Source of the DNA: Chloroflexota bacterium
Lineage (GTDB): Bacteria > Chloroflexota > Anaerolineae > Anaerolineales > Villigracilaceae
Direction of reading: 5' to 3'
Length of the DNA stretch: 53,493 bases
Assembly: GCA_016234485.1 (NCBI GenBank)
Contig: JACRBL010000048.1
Location: forward strand, 1-53,493
Part shown: positions 34,441 to 42,600 of the stretch, piece after piece
How the letters are laid out: every line of letters starts with the position of its first letter
Position numbering within the stretch: the stretch's first letter is position 1
The notes under the pieces: generated by a model
Databases searched by the model: none
What the model was told of the DNA's origin: nothing
What the model saw: the letters and a program-made list of their open reading frames with translations, nothing else
Made by a program: the position numbers and the translations under genes

Positions 34441-37272
34441 GCGGCTCCTCTCCAAATTCAACGCCAACAACCTCTCCAAAATCTCCTCATTGGACAAATC
34501 GCTCTTCCACCCATACGCGGCAAAGACGGCTTCATCGAGTTTCTTGTGCGCCAACTCCAGCCAGGTGGGACGTTCGTTGTAGAGATTGGTCAGCGTTCGC
34601 TTGGAACCCGTTGAAGTGACAGTCACCTGCGAGGTGACTGTCACTTCAACGGCGGGATTCAACCACCTATCCCTCAGTTCCACCAATTTCTTCGCGGCTT
34701 GACTGATCGCCTTCACGCGCGGGTCTTTCTTCGGCTCTTTGCTCGGCGCCCACGGGAAGGGGAAGGTTTCAAAGGTGGATGTAGAAGTGTAGCGAAATCC
34801 ACTCTCAGCCTCTCGAAGTTGGGTTCCCGTTCGCCTTGCCCATAGTTCATGAATTCGTGAATGTAATATGCCAAAGAAATAATCATCTTCGCGCGCGAAA
34901 ACGATTGTTCCGTCATTTGCTAAAACTTCAGGAGTAAGCCACACAAAGACGCGATGTTTTGCAGTTCGCGGAGTTGCAATAAAACGAGTTTTGCCAATAA
35001 GCGCTTCACGCATACCAGGGCGTGCCTCTGAATACTGCCACCATTTTTCAGCATACGCAGCTCGCCTGTTTTTACTTCTCACAGGGTAAACTACTTTGCG
35101 CAGGTATTCAAAGGGCGCTTCATATAATGCCGCTTCTTCTTTAGGCATTAAGCCAAAATCTATTGTCCATAGATTTCTGCTTTGTTGTACTAAATCAGTA
35201 GCACTCACCACTGGCCTTATCACATCAGAATTGCTTTTCCCGTTCGGGTTTGGTAAAGAAAGCATTTTTTTGGCAAGTGCAAACTCAATATCAAAACCAC
35301 CCGCAGGAGAAGGTCCTTTAAAAGATATTCTTGCGTTTTCCTCAAGGATTTTCGCTTGCGTTGCGTTAGTGGCAAATGATAAGTCTGGGTTTATGTCTTC
35401 AACAACTTTATTGTCCAGTAATTTTTGGATTTCTTTGCCAGCGTCAAAGCCAATCATAGAAACGTGTACTGTCGCACCATTTAAAATCCAATTTCTATCT
35501 GATTGTGCCCAAAAAATATCGCCAGTTTCTTTTATTCTTTCTAAAACTTTTCTGTTTGCGCCGCCGCGAATTCCTTGTGTTGCCAACAAACCAGCACGTT
35601 TTACTTTTCCATCTTCAATCATTGCACGGGCTTTTTCAAACCAGTAACAGACTAAGTCGGCAAATCCTGGAACGCGTCCTTCGTAAATCTTCCAGAGATC
35701 TTCTGTGTATTTGTCTCCAAGTTCACGGCGCAACTTGCTTCCACCCAAAAACGGCGGGTTGCCGATGATGACGTCCGCGGCGGGCCATTCGGGTTCGCGG
35801 GCGTCCGAAGTGACAGTCACCTGCGAGGTGACTGTCACTTCGGCTGTCACTTCGGACGCTTCAAGGATCGCATCCATCCGCAAGATATTCTTCATCTGCT
35901 TCAAAATCGGTTCGGCGGGTTGGCCGTAGCCGTTTTCACTCAGCCATTGGATGTAACCGATCCAGATCGTGATCTGCGCCAGTTCGTGGGCGTATTCGTT
36001 GGTCTCGATGCCGAAGAGTTGCGAAGGCGAAACGGTGATGAAGAACCGCCCCGCGCCCATCTCGTCCGAGAAACTGATGACTTCGTTTTGCAAGTCCAGC
36101 AGAAGGCGCAAGGCCACGTACAAAAAGTTTCCGCTTCCGCAGGCAGGGTCGAGAACCCTCACCGCCGCGATCTTGTCTGCAAAGGCGCGCAGACGTTTGC
36201 CGATCTCCTGCATCGCCTTTCCCTTCTTCTTCGCATCCTTCCCTTGACCTTCGACCTGCAACTTTTGACATTCGACTTTCACCCCCTCCCACTCGCGGCG
36301 CAACGGCTCCATCAACACCGGCTCCACGATCAGCAGGATGTCGTCTTCGCCCGTGTAATGCGCGCCGAGTTGCGAACGTTTGGCGGGGTCCAATCCGCGC
36401 TCGAACAGCGTCCCGAAGATGGACGGTTGGATGGCCGACCAGTCCAGCGCGTCGATGCCCGCGATGATGTCCATCGCGTCGCCGTCCAATTGCAGGACGC
36501 GGTCATCGTCGAAGAGACCGCCGTTGAAATGCAGAATCTTGTCTGCGCCGAAATATCCGCCCGTGTTCATAGCGCGGAATAACTGGCGCAATACTTCGGC
36601 AAAGTCTTTGGAGTTGCGATGCGTCTGCTCCAGTAGGCGCGGGAAGAGTTTGTTGGGCAGGAGTCCGATGTCTTCGGCAAACAGGCAGAACAGCAGACGG
36701 ATCAGGAAGTGCGCCACCTCCTGCGGATTTTCACCATACTTGCGAAGTACGTTTGCCAGCGCCGAGAATTTCTGCGCGGCTTCCTGAGTCACGCTTTCAA
36801 TCGTCACGCGCGGCTTGAGTTCGTCGGGATGGAAGAAGACCGCCTTGAGCGTTTTGAGTCCCTCGGGGGTCAGCAGGTCGTCCAACGTCAAGGCGATGGC
36901 GCGGGTCGGCAGGTTGGTGTAATTCGTGCGGATGATGATGTTGTTGATGTCCGAGACGATCAACAACGGCGGGTTTTGCAACGCGTCGCGATAACGCAGG
37001 AGTTGCTCGTAGGCCTTGTCTAAATCGGCGTCCTTGCTTTTATATTCCCAGCCGAAATACCCCAGTTTGGCGACGTCCGCCCAACCCGTCCCGCCGCTGG
37101 TTTTGGCCGCGCCCATCTCGAAGGCAAAGCGCGTCCCCTTCGGGTCGGACTGCATGGGGGAATCGTGACCGACCAACTGGCACAAATCCAGAAAATGTTC
37201 CTGAACCGATTGGCGTTCGCGCGCTTCGGCGCGTTTCCACTTGCTGACGAAATCCTGCGGTGTGAGTGGCAT
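34429..37272 (-). CDS. MmeI-like (type IIL/IIG) bifunctional restriction endonuclease-methyltransferase
   Basis: 947 residues from the ATG at 37272; a longer frame to 37353 would start inside REP copy 5. An N-terminal nuclease motif D66-X9-E76-Y-K78 matches the MmeI arrangement. Residues about 120-350 form the helical spacer. Methyltransferase motif I is D375-PACGSG and motif IV is N505-PPF (adenine N6 type). A target-recognition region (about 530-830) and a C-terminal helical part follow. One chain should cut and modify the same site. Two REP copies are translated in frame (residues about 477-490 and 874-889, VTVTSQVTVTS), and a third gives the stop codon. The specificity region is distinctly AT-richer than the rest, suggesting domain replacement. 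Whether the protein is active with these insertions is unknown. Confidence 0.88.
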   Translation of the reverse strand: MPLTPQDFVSKWKRAEARERQSVQEHFLDLCQLVGHDSPMQSDPKGTRFAFEMGAAKTSGGTGWADVAKLGYFGWEYKSKDADLDKAYEQLLRYRDALQNPPLLIVSDINNIIIRTNYTNLPTRAIALTLDDLLTPEGLKTLKAVFFHPDELKPRVTIESVTQEAAQKFSALANVLRKYGENPQEVAHFLIRLLFCLFAEDIGLLPNKLFPRLLEQTHRNSKDFAEVLRQLFRAMNTGGYFGADKILHFNGGLFDDDRVLQLDGDAMDIIAGIDALDWSAIQPSIFGTLFERGLDPAKRSQLGAHYTGEDDILLIVEPVLMEPLRREWEGVKVECQKLQVEGQGKDAKKKGKAMQEIGKRLRAFADKIAAVRVLDPACGSGNFLYVALRLLLDLQNEVISFSDEMGAGRFFITVSPSQLFGIETNEYAHELAQITIWIGYIQWLSENGYGQPAEPILKQMKNILRMDAILEASEVTAEVTVTSQVTVTSDAREPEWPAADVIIGNPPFLGGSKLRRELGDKYTEDLWKIYEGRVPGFADLVCYWFEKARAMIEDGKVKRAGLLATQGIRGGANRKVLERIKETGDIFWAQSDRNWILNGATVHVSMIGFDAGKEIQKLLDNKVVEDINPDLSFATNATQAKILEENARISFKGPSPAGGFDIEFALAKKMLSLPNPNGKSNSDVIRPVVSATDLVQQSRNLWTIDFGLMPKEEAALYEAPFEYLRKVVYPVRSKNRRAAYAEKWWQYSEARPGMREALIGKTRFIATPRTAKHRVFVWLTPEVLANDGTIVFAREDDYFFGILHSRIHELWARRTGTQLREAESGFRYTSTSTFETFPFPWAPSKEPKKDPRVKAISQAAKKLVELRDRWLNPAVEVTVTSQVTVTSTGSKRTLTNLYNERPTWLELAHKKLDEAVFAAYGWKSDLSNEEILERLLALNLERSRSIK
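34608..34652. repeat. REP palindrome, copy 3 (in frame within the MmeI-like gene)
   Basis: A 45-bp perfect palindrome, arms CCGTTGAAGTGACAGTCACCT, loop GCG. It encodes EVTVTSQVTVTS near residues 874-889 of the R-M protein. Confidence 0.92.
35805..35858. repeat. REP palindrome, copy 4, with duplicated half-arm (in frame within the MmeI-like gene)
   Basis: A 39-bp palindrome (35805-35843, arms CCGAAGTGACAGTCACCT) followed by an additional CTGTCACTTCGGACGC that again complements the left flank GCGTCCGAAGTGACAG. It encodes EVTAEVTVTSQVTVTSD between methyltransferase motifs I and IV. Confidence 0.9.
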
Positions 37273-37314
37273 GAGCGTGTCCCTTTGCCTGATTTTACAG
37301 CAAAACAGGCTAAA

Positions 37315-37349
37315 AACGTGACAGTCACTTTCGAAGTGACTGTCACGTT
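37315..37349. repeat. REP palindrome, copy 5
   Basis: A 35-bp palindrome, arms AACGTGACAGTCACTT, loop TCG. It lies in the 93-bp gap between the HU-like gene and the MmeI-like gene and would be part of the latter's leader. Confidence 0.92.
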
Positions 37350-37365
37350 GCACAAGTTACCTCCC

Positions 37366-37761
37366 CTACTCCACCTGGTCTTGCGGATTTAATTCATTCC
37401 AACGCGCCACCAACTGCTCGCCGGTCTTGCCGATATTCTCGCGGTTGGCCACGTTGCCGGTGAATGTGCCCTCCATGTTGATGCCGTTGATCAGGGCCGA
37501 ATCGGCGCGGTATTGTACGTTCAGCGTACCGTCCAATTCAATGTTGGGCGTCCAGGTGCCAAGACCCTCGATCTTGACCGCCCGCCCGGTGCGGAAATAT
37601 TCGATGATCTGGTCGCGCAATTCCTTGATGACCAAATCCACCGAGCCTTCGGTGAGAGAGGTGGCGCGGGCGAGCACGCGCACCAATTCGGCCTTTTGGG
37701 CGGTCTTGTCGAGTTCGATACGGGGGCGCAGTGCGCCAATTGCCTGGATACGGGATGCCAT
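37366..37761 (-). CDS. HU-like DNA-binding protein with C-terminal extension
   Basis: 131 residues; GGAGT precedes the ATG at 37761. Residues about 18-75 follow the HU/IHF helical dimerisation pattern (KAELVRVLARATSLTEGSVDLV ... YFRTGRAVKIEGLGTW), and the β-arm region and a C-terminal tail differ from standard HU. This looks like the 'HU-like' group of longer histone-like proteins. It may bind the iteron array 120 bp upstream, but that is only suggested by proximity. It precedes the R-M gene on the same strand. Confidence 0.75.
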   Translation of the reverse strand: MASRIQAIGALRPRIELDKTAQKAELVRVLARATSLTEGSVDLVIKELRDQIIEYFRTGRAVKIEGLGTWTPNIELDGTLNVQYRADSALINGINMEGTFTGNVANRENIGKTGEQLVARWNELNPQDQVE

Positions 37762-37881
37762 AGGGTACTCCTGTGGAAAATGGATTTCATCCTTTGAGGA
37801 TGTTATCCCCCATTTTATGGTTGGCAGGCTTCAAAATAGGCTTCAAAAGATTAAAAATTTTCGATGTTTATACGAAGTATT

Positions 37882-38013
37882 GGCGTCAATTGACTGAATC
37901 ATCGGCGTCAATTGGCCGAATCATTGCCGTCAATTGATCAAATCATTGCCGTCAATTGACCAAATCATCGGCGTCAATTGCCCGAATCATTGCCGTCAAT
38001 TGCTTGAATCATC
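37882..38013. repeat. six-copy 22-bp iteron array
   Basis: Six tandem 22-bp units of consensus GSCGTCAATTGNNNRAATCATY with no spacers. The central TCAATTG is invariant, and three to four bases after it vary. A seventh, degenerate unit (GGCAACGATTGGGG) follows. It lies between the divergent HU-like and LysE-type genes, about 80 bp before the latter's start. The 22-bp period places each unit on the same face of the helix, as in arrays bound cooperatively by a protein. Confidence 0.92.
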
Positions 38014-38094
38014 GGCAACGATTGGGGAAAATTGGGAAAGGCGCTCATTTGAGATAGGTATACTTGGCCCAACCTCAAATTACAGGAACATCCC

Positions 38095-38697
38095 ATGACA
38101 TCCACGCTCCTTCAAGGTTTTCTCCTCGGTTTCTCCATCGCCGCGCCTGTGGGGCCGATCGGCGTCCTCTGCATCCGCCGCACGCTTGCCGATGGCCGCC
38201 TGGCCGGCTTCCTCTCTGGTCTCGGCGCGGCCACCGCAGATATGGTCTACGGGGCCATCGCGGCCTACGGCCTGACCGCCATCATGGACGGGCTGGTCAG
38301 CGCGCAATTCTGGCTACGCGCGGGTGGCGGCTTGTTTCTACTCTACCTTGGAATTCGAACCTTTCTTGCCAAGCCCGCCTCTGAATCCACGCCCACGCGC
38401 TCCACGGGATTGGTCGCGGCCTACGCGTCCACCTTTCTCCTCACCATCGCGAACCCGATGACCATCCTCTCCTTCCTGGGCGTGTTCTCGGCTCTCCTCC
38501 CCCCCGACGGCGCGTTCTCGCCTCTCCGCCTGATCGTGGGTGTGTTTCTCGGCTCTGCCTTTTGGTGGCTCGCCCTGAGCGGACTGGTCGGCATTGTTCG
38601 CGAGAAATTCACCCCCGCCTGGATGCAGTGGGTCAACCGTATCTCTGGCGCGATCATTATTGCATTCGCCATTCTTACGCTTGCGAAGTTGGCGTAG
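38095..38697 (+). CDS. LysE/RhtB-family amino acid exporter
   Basis: 200 residues with six hydrophobic segments and the family's N-terminal signature: FLLGFSIAAPVGPIGVLCIRRTL followed by GRLAGFLSGLGAATADMVYG. LysE proteins export amino acids or related solutes; the substrate cannot be predicted. The iteron array lies in the 330-bp intergenic region before it and could influence it. Confidence 0.9.
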   Translation: MTSTLLQGFLLGFSIAAPVGPIGVLCIRRTLADGRLAGFLSGLGAATADMVYGAIAAYGLTAIMDGLVSAQFWLRAGGGLFLLYLGIRTFLAKPASESTPTRSTGLVAAYASTFLLTIANPMTILSFLGVFSALLPPDGAFSPLRLIVGVFLGSAFWWLALSGLVGIVREKFTPAWMQWVNRISGAIIIAFAILTLAKLA

Positions 38698-39108
38698 CTA
38701 CGCTTTCAGTTTTTTGTACGCGCCGTCCCACGGTTTGCCCAGGCGATGATTCGCGCTGACCTGCACCTTGCTCAACTTTTGCGCGATCTGCGGCATGAGC
38801 ATGGCAACGGAGGCCCAATCCTCCGCGAGGACGGCGGTCTTCATCTTCGCGGAGAGCGCGCCGGCCCACATCCACTCCATGCGGAATTTGTCGGCCTTCA
38901 CCCAGTAGTCGCGTTTCTCCCACGCGGCCACAGACGCGTCAATGCCCTCGGCGATGGCGGAAAGCGCCAGGGCGATGAACGCGGCCAGGTCGCGCGCGGC
39001 CGCTGTTGGTTCGGTTTGTTGCGCCAGGTCACGGATGGCAAGGACGATGGCTTTGGTCAGTCTCGTGCGATCTTTCCCCGCAGAGTCAGGATTTATCACG
39101 CGGCTCAA
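38698..39108 (-). CDS. conserved-looking cytoplasmic protein, unknown function
   Basis: 136 residues from a TTG start at 39108 supported by GGAG 8 nt upstream. Mostly helical; segments such as DLAAFIALALSAIAEGIDASVAAWEKRDYWVKADKFRMEW look like a real protein rather than chance. Its stop is directly adjacent to the convergent LysE-type gene. I do not recognise the family. Confidence 0.6.
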   Translation of the reverse strand: MSRVINPDSAGKDRTRLTKAIVLAIRDLAQQTEPTAAARDLAAFIALALSAIAEGIDASVAAWEKRDYWVKADKFRMEWMWAGALSAKMKTAVLAEDWASVAMLMPQIAQKLSKVQVSANHRLGKPWDGAYKKLKA

Positions 39109-39240
39109 TGAAATTCTCCAGTGTCAGATTTCTTGTTTTGTTTATTAAAGCGCGGCGGGATTATACCTGTAAAAAACCTTGCTTGACAATCCATACATCT
39201 GCCAGTAAAATTCCGCACGCTTAACAACAAAATAAGTCTG

Positions 39241-39313
39241 GCCGAGATAGCTCAGTTGGTAGAGCACGCGACTGAAAATCGCGGTGTCCCCAGTTCGATC
39301 CTGGGTCTCGGCA
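39241..39313 (+). tRNA. tRNA-Phe (GAA)
   Basis: Acceptor stem GCCGAGA/TCTCGGC, D-arm with GTTGGTAGAGC, anticodon loop CTGAAAA with GAA at 39274-39276, T-loop TTCGATC. Discriminator A; CCA is not encoded. First of a three-tRNA cluster. Confidence 0.97.
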
Positions 39314-39341
39314 CTATCGGCCAGCAAGTCAGGCCGAAATC

Positions 39342-39415
<74 letters not shown>

Positions 39416-39430
39416 TGTTTTTTGTAGAAT

Positions 39431-39501
39431 GGCGTCGTGGCCAAGTGGTAAGGCAAGGGTCTGCAAAACCCTCACCACGGGTTCAAATCCCGTCGACGCC
39501 T
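39431..39501 (+). tRNA. tRNA-Cys (GCA)
   Basis: Acceptor stem GGCGTCG/CGACGCC, anticodon GCA at 39463-39465 in CTGCAAA, T-loop TTCAAAT. CCA not encoded. Confidence 0.97.
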
Positions 39502-39657
39502 CTGTCAAATCATAAGGATTAGATTGAAGTTTTACGACGACGCCGAAAGGCGTTTTTTTGTTGCCTGGGGCTATATCGCACTCGGTCACAAATCCGCCAG
39601 AGAACGCAATACTCTTGAAATGCCAGAAGTAATTTCACAAAAAGCGTTTCGACTATA

Positions 39658-42600
39658 ATGGCATTTATGACTTTGGCGGACGATTTTTATCAATATGTTT
39701 TCACCATGACATCGGAGGGGGCTTTTCAATCCACTCCTCGAGGGCGTTATTTGCGCGTTAATGCGGCGATGGCCGCCATGTATGGCTACGATTCTCCCGA
39801 AGAGATGATCGCCAAAATTAAAGATGTTGAGAAGCAAGTCTACCTCCACCCTGAAGATTACGAAAAATTAAAAAGGGAATTGGCAACGCATGGCAGGGTG
39901 GAAAATTTCGAGTGTGAGCACGTTTGCAAAAACGGGGATGTAATTCGCGTGTCTTCGAATATCGAAGCGACTAGTAATGAGAACGGAAAAATTACCCACT
40001 ATAACGGCTTGACGCGCGTGGTTAGGCCAGTTGAAGAGGATGGGTTTACAGAAGCGCGCTACCGCACATTGGTGGAGCAGGCCCCCGTCGCCGTGTATAT
40101 TGGCGCGCCGAACAACAACCTGCAACACAGTATCTACGTCAGCCCGCAAATCGAAGCGATCACAGGATATACAGCCAAAGAATGGAACACCCAGGGTTTT
40201 TGGGTCAACACGATCCATCCTGACGATCGCGAACGATTCGTCCAGGAAAACGAACGCACCGACTCGACAGGCGAAACATTTGACCTGGAATATCGCATTG
40301 CCCACAAAAATGGAGCCATCGTCTGGCTGCGCGATCTTGCCACATTGACGCGCCACCCGGATGGCGCTCCGCTCTATTGGCAGGGGACACTGATTGATAT
40401 TACCGAGCAGAAGAAGTTGCAAGAAAGCATTCGTCAAAGCGAAGACCGCTTCCGAAAGGCGTTTCTCTCCAGCCCGATTGCAATTTGCATCACATCCCTG
40501 GAGGATGGCATCTTTCTGGATATGAACGAGGCCTATTTAAAATTATCGGGTTTTGATCGGGAAAAAATTCTGGGGCGCTCCGCCATCGATATGATATTTA
40601 CCGATGAGCCAACCCGCGCAGCCTGGCTGGCAGAATTTCTAAGCGCGGGTCAGTCTCTGCATCGTCAAAATGCGCCGTTCATCACTGCCAGCGGACAGGC
40701 ATTGGAAACGCTCGCATTCTATGAAGGAATTGAAGCGGGCGGACAAAAGGCCATCCTGTCCATGTTTTACGATGTGACCAATCAAAGGCGGGCCGAACGC
40801 GCCCTGGAACAAAGCGAGGCGCGTTACCGCGCGTTGGTGGAGCATATTCCCGCCATCGTCTACCTCGATGAATATGAAGGCGAACAAAAGACGCTCTATC
40901 TCAGCCCGCAAGTGGAAACCATCACAGGATACGCGCCTGAGGAGTGGAAATCGGCCCCTGATTTTTGGGAAAACCGCATTCATCCTGTTGATCGCGAACG
41001 CGTTATTAAAAAAGATTCGCTTACAAACGCCACGGGAAGCCCATTCAGCGAGGAATATCGCTTCCTAACGCAAGACGGACGCTGGATATGGCTTCAGGAG
41101 GAATCCAGCCTCATTCGCGACGCGGAGGGAAATCCCCTATTCTGGCAGGGGTTCCTGCTTGATATCACCAGCAAGCACGAAGCACAGGAGGCGTTGGGTG
41201 AAGTTGCCCGCGCCTACCGCAGCCTGTTTGATAGCGTGAGCGACGCCATCTACATTCAAGATCAGGACGGGCGGTTTCTGGACGTCAACCTGGGCGCGGA
41301 GAAAATGTATGGCTACCCGCGCGATTTCTTTCTTGGAAAAACGCCGGAATTTCTGAGCGCGCCAAATAAAAACAATTTGGAGGAGGTTGCCCAGGCTCTT
41401 GCCCGCGCGTTTGCGGGGGAAACCCAGCAATTTGAATTTTGGGGATTGCGAAGCAACGGCGAGATTTTTCCGAAAGACGTCCACGTTTATAACGGGGAAT
41501 ATTTTGGGCAGAATGTTGTTTTTGCCATTGCGCGTGATATTACCGAGCAACGCAAAACGCAGGATAAGCGCGAACGACAGTTGAAGGAATTGTCCATTCT
41601 GCACGCGCTGGCAGTGGAGGGAACGCGCATCCAATCGGAGGACGAACTGATCGGGAGCGCGACCGATATTATCGGATACACGCTCTATCCTGACAGTTGC
41701 GGGTTCCTCATCCTGACCGAGGACGGGAAATGGTTCTCGCCCCATTCCACGTATCGCGGCGTTACCCATTCGGACGAGGTCCGCGTCCATCCCGTTGGGG
41801 AGGGCGTGGCCGGCCAGGTGGCGCAAACGGGACGGGCTGTAAACATTCGGGACGTGCAGGAACTCAGCAACTACATCTGCGTCAACCCCAACACGCTTTC
41901 GGAATTGTGCGTTCCCATGAAAATCGGCGACAGAGTGATTGGCGTGATCAATGCCGAAAGCGCCAAACGCGGCTTTTTCACCGAGGATGACGAGCGCCTG
42001 CTCCTCACGGTCGCCAGCCAGGTAGCGACGGGAATCGAACGAATCCGAAAGGAGCGCGCCGAACGCGAACAACGCAATCTGGCCGAGGCCTTACGCGATA
42101 TTGCATCCGTACTAAACAGCACGCTCGAATTTGACAAGGTGATGGAGCGCATCCTTGCCAATATAGACCGCGTGGTGCCGAGTAGATCGGCGAATATCAT
42201 GCTACTCGAGAATGACCAATTACGAATCATCCTCCATCGAGGGTACACGACGGACGAAGGCCCAGTCTGGATGGAAAAATTCAAGCTCAAAATCCGCGAC
42301 CTTCCCGACTTGGAACGCGGGAAGATGACCAGCGCGCCGCAATTGGTGGCCGATACGCGTCTCGACCCGAACTGGGTGGCCTTTCCCGCCACCAATTGGA
42401 TTCTCTCGCACCTGACCGCGCCCATTCTGGAAGAAAACAAAGTAATCGGCTTTATCAATCTCGATCACGATACGGCCAACTTCTTCACCCAGCAGGATGT
42501 CGAGCGTCTGCAAGCATTTGCCAACCAGGCCGCGTCTGCCATCGTCAACTCCCGTAGGTTTGAAGAGGAGACGCGTCGCGCCAGGATCATCGAAGCGCTG

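Noticed and set aside
34429..37272. A multi-gene defence island (BREX or type I restriction)
   Set aside because: No partner subunits, phosphatase, ATPase or specificity genes lie beside it; nuclease, methyltransferase and recognition parts are all in one chain, as in MmeI.
37882..38013. CRISPR array
   Set aside because: The units are directly tandem without unique spacers and there are no cas genes.
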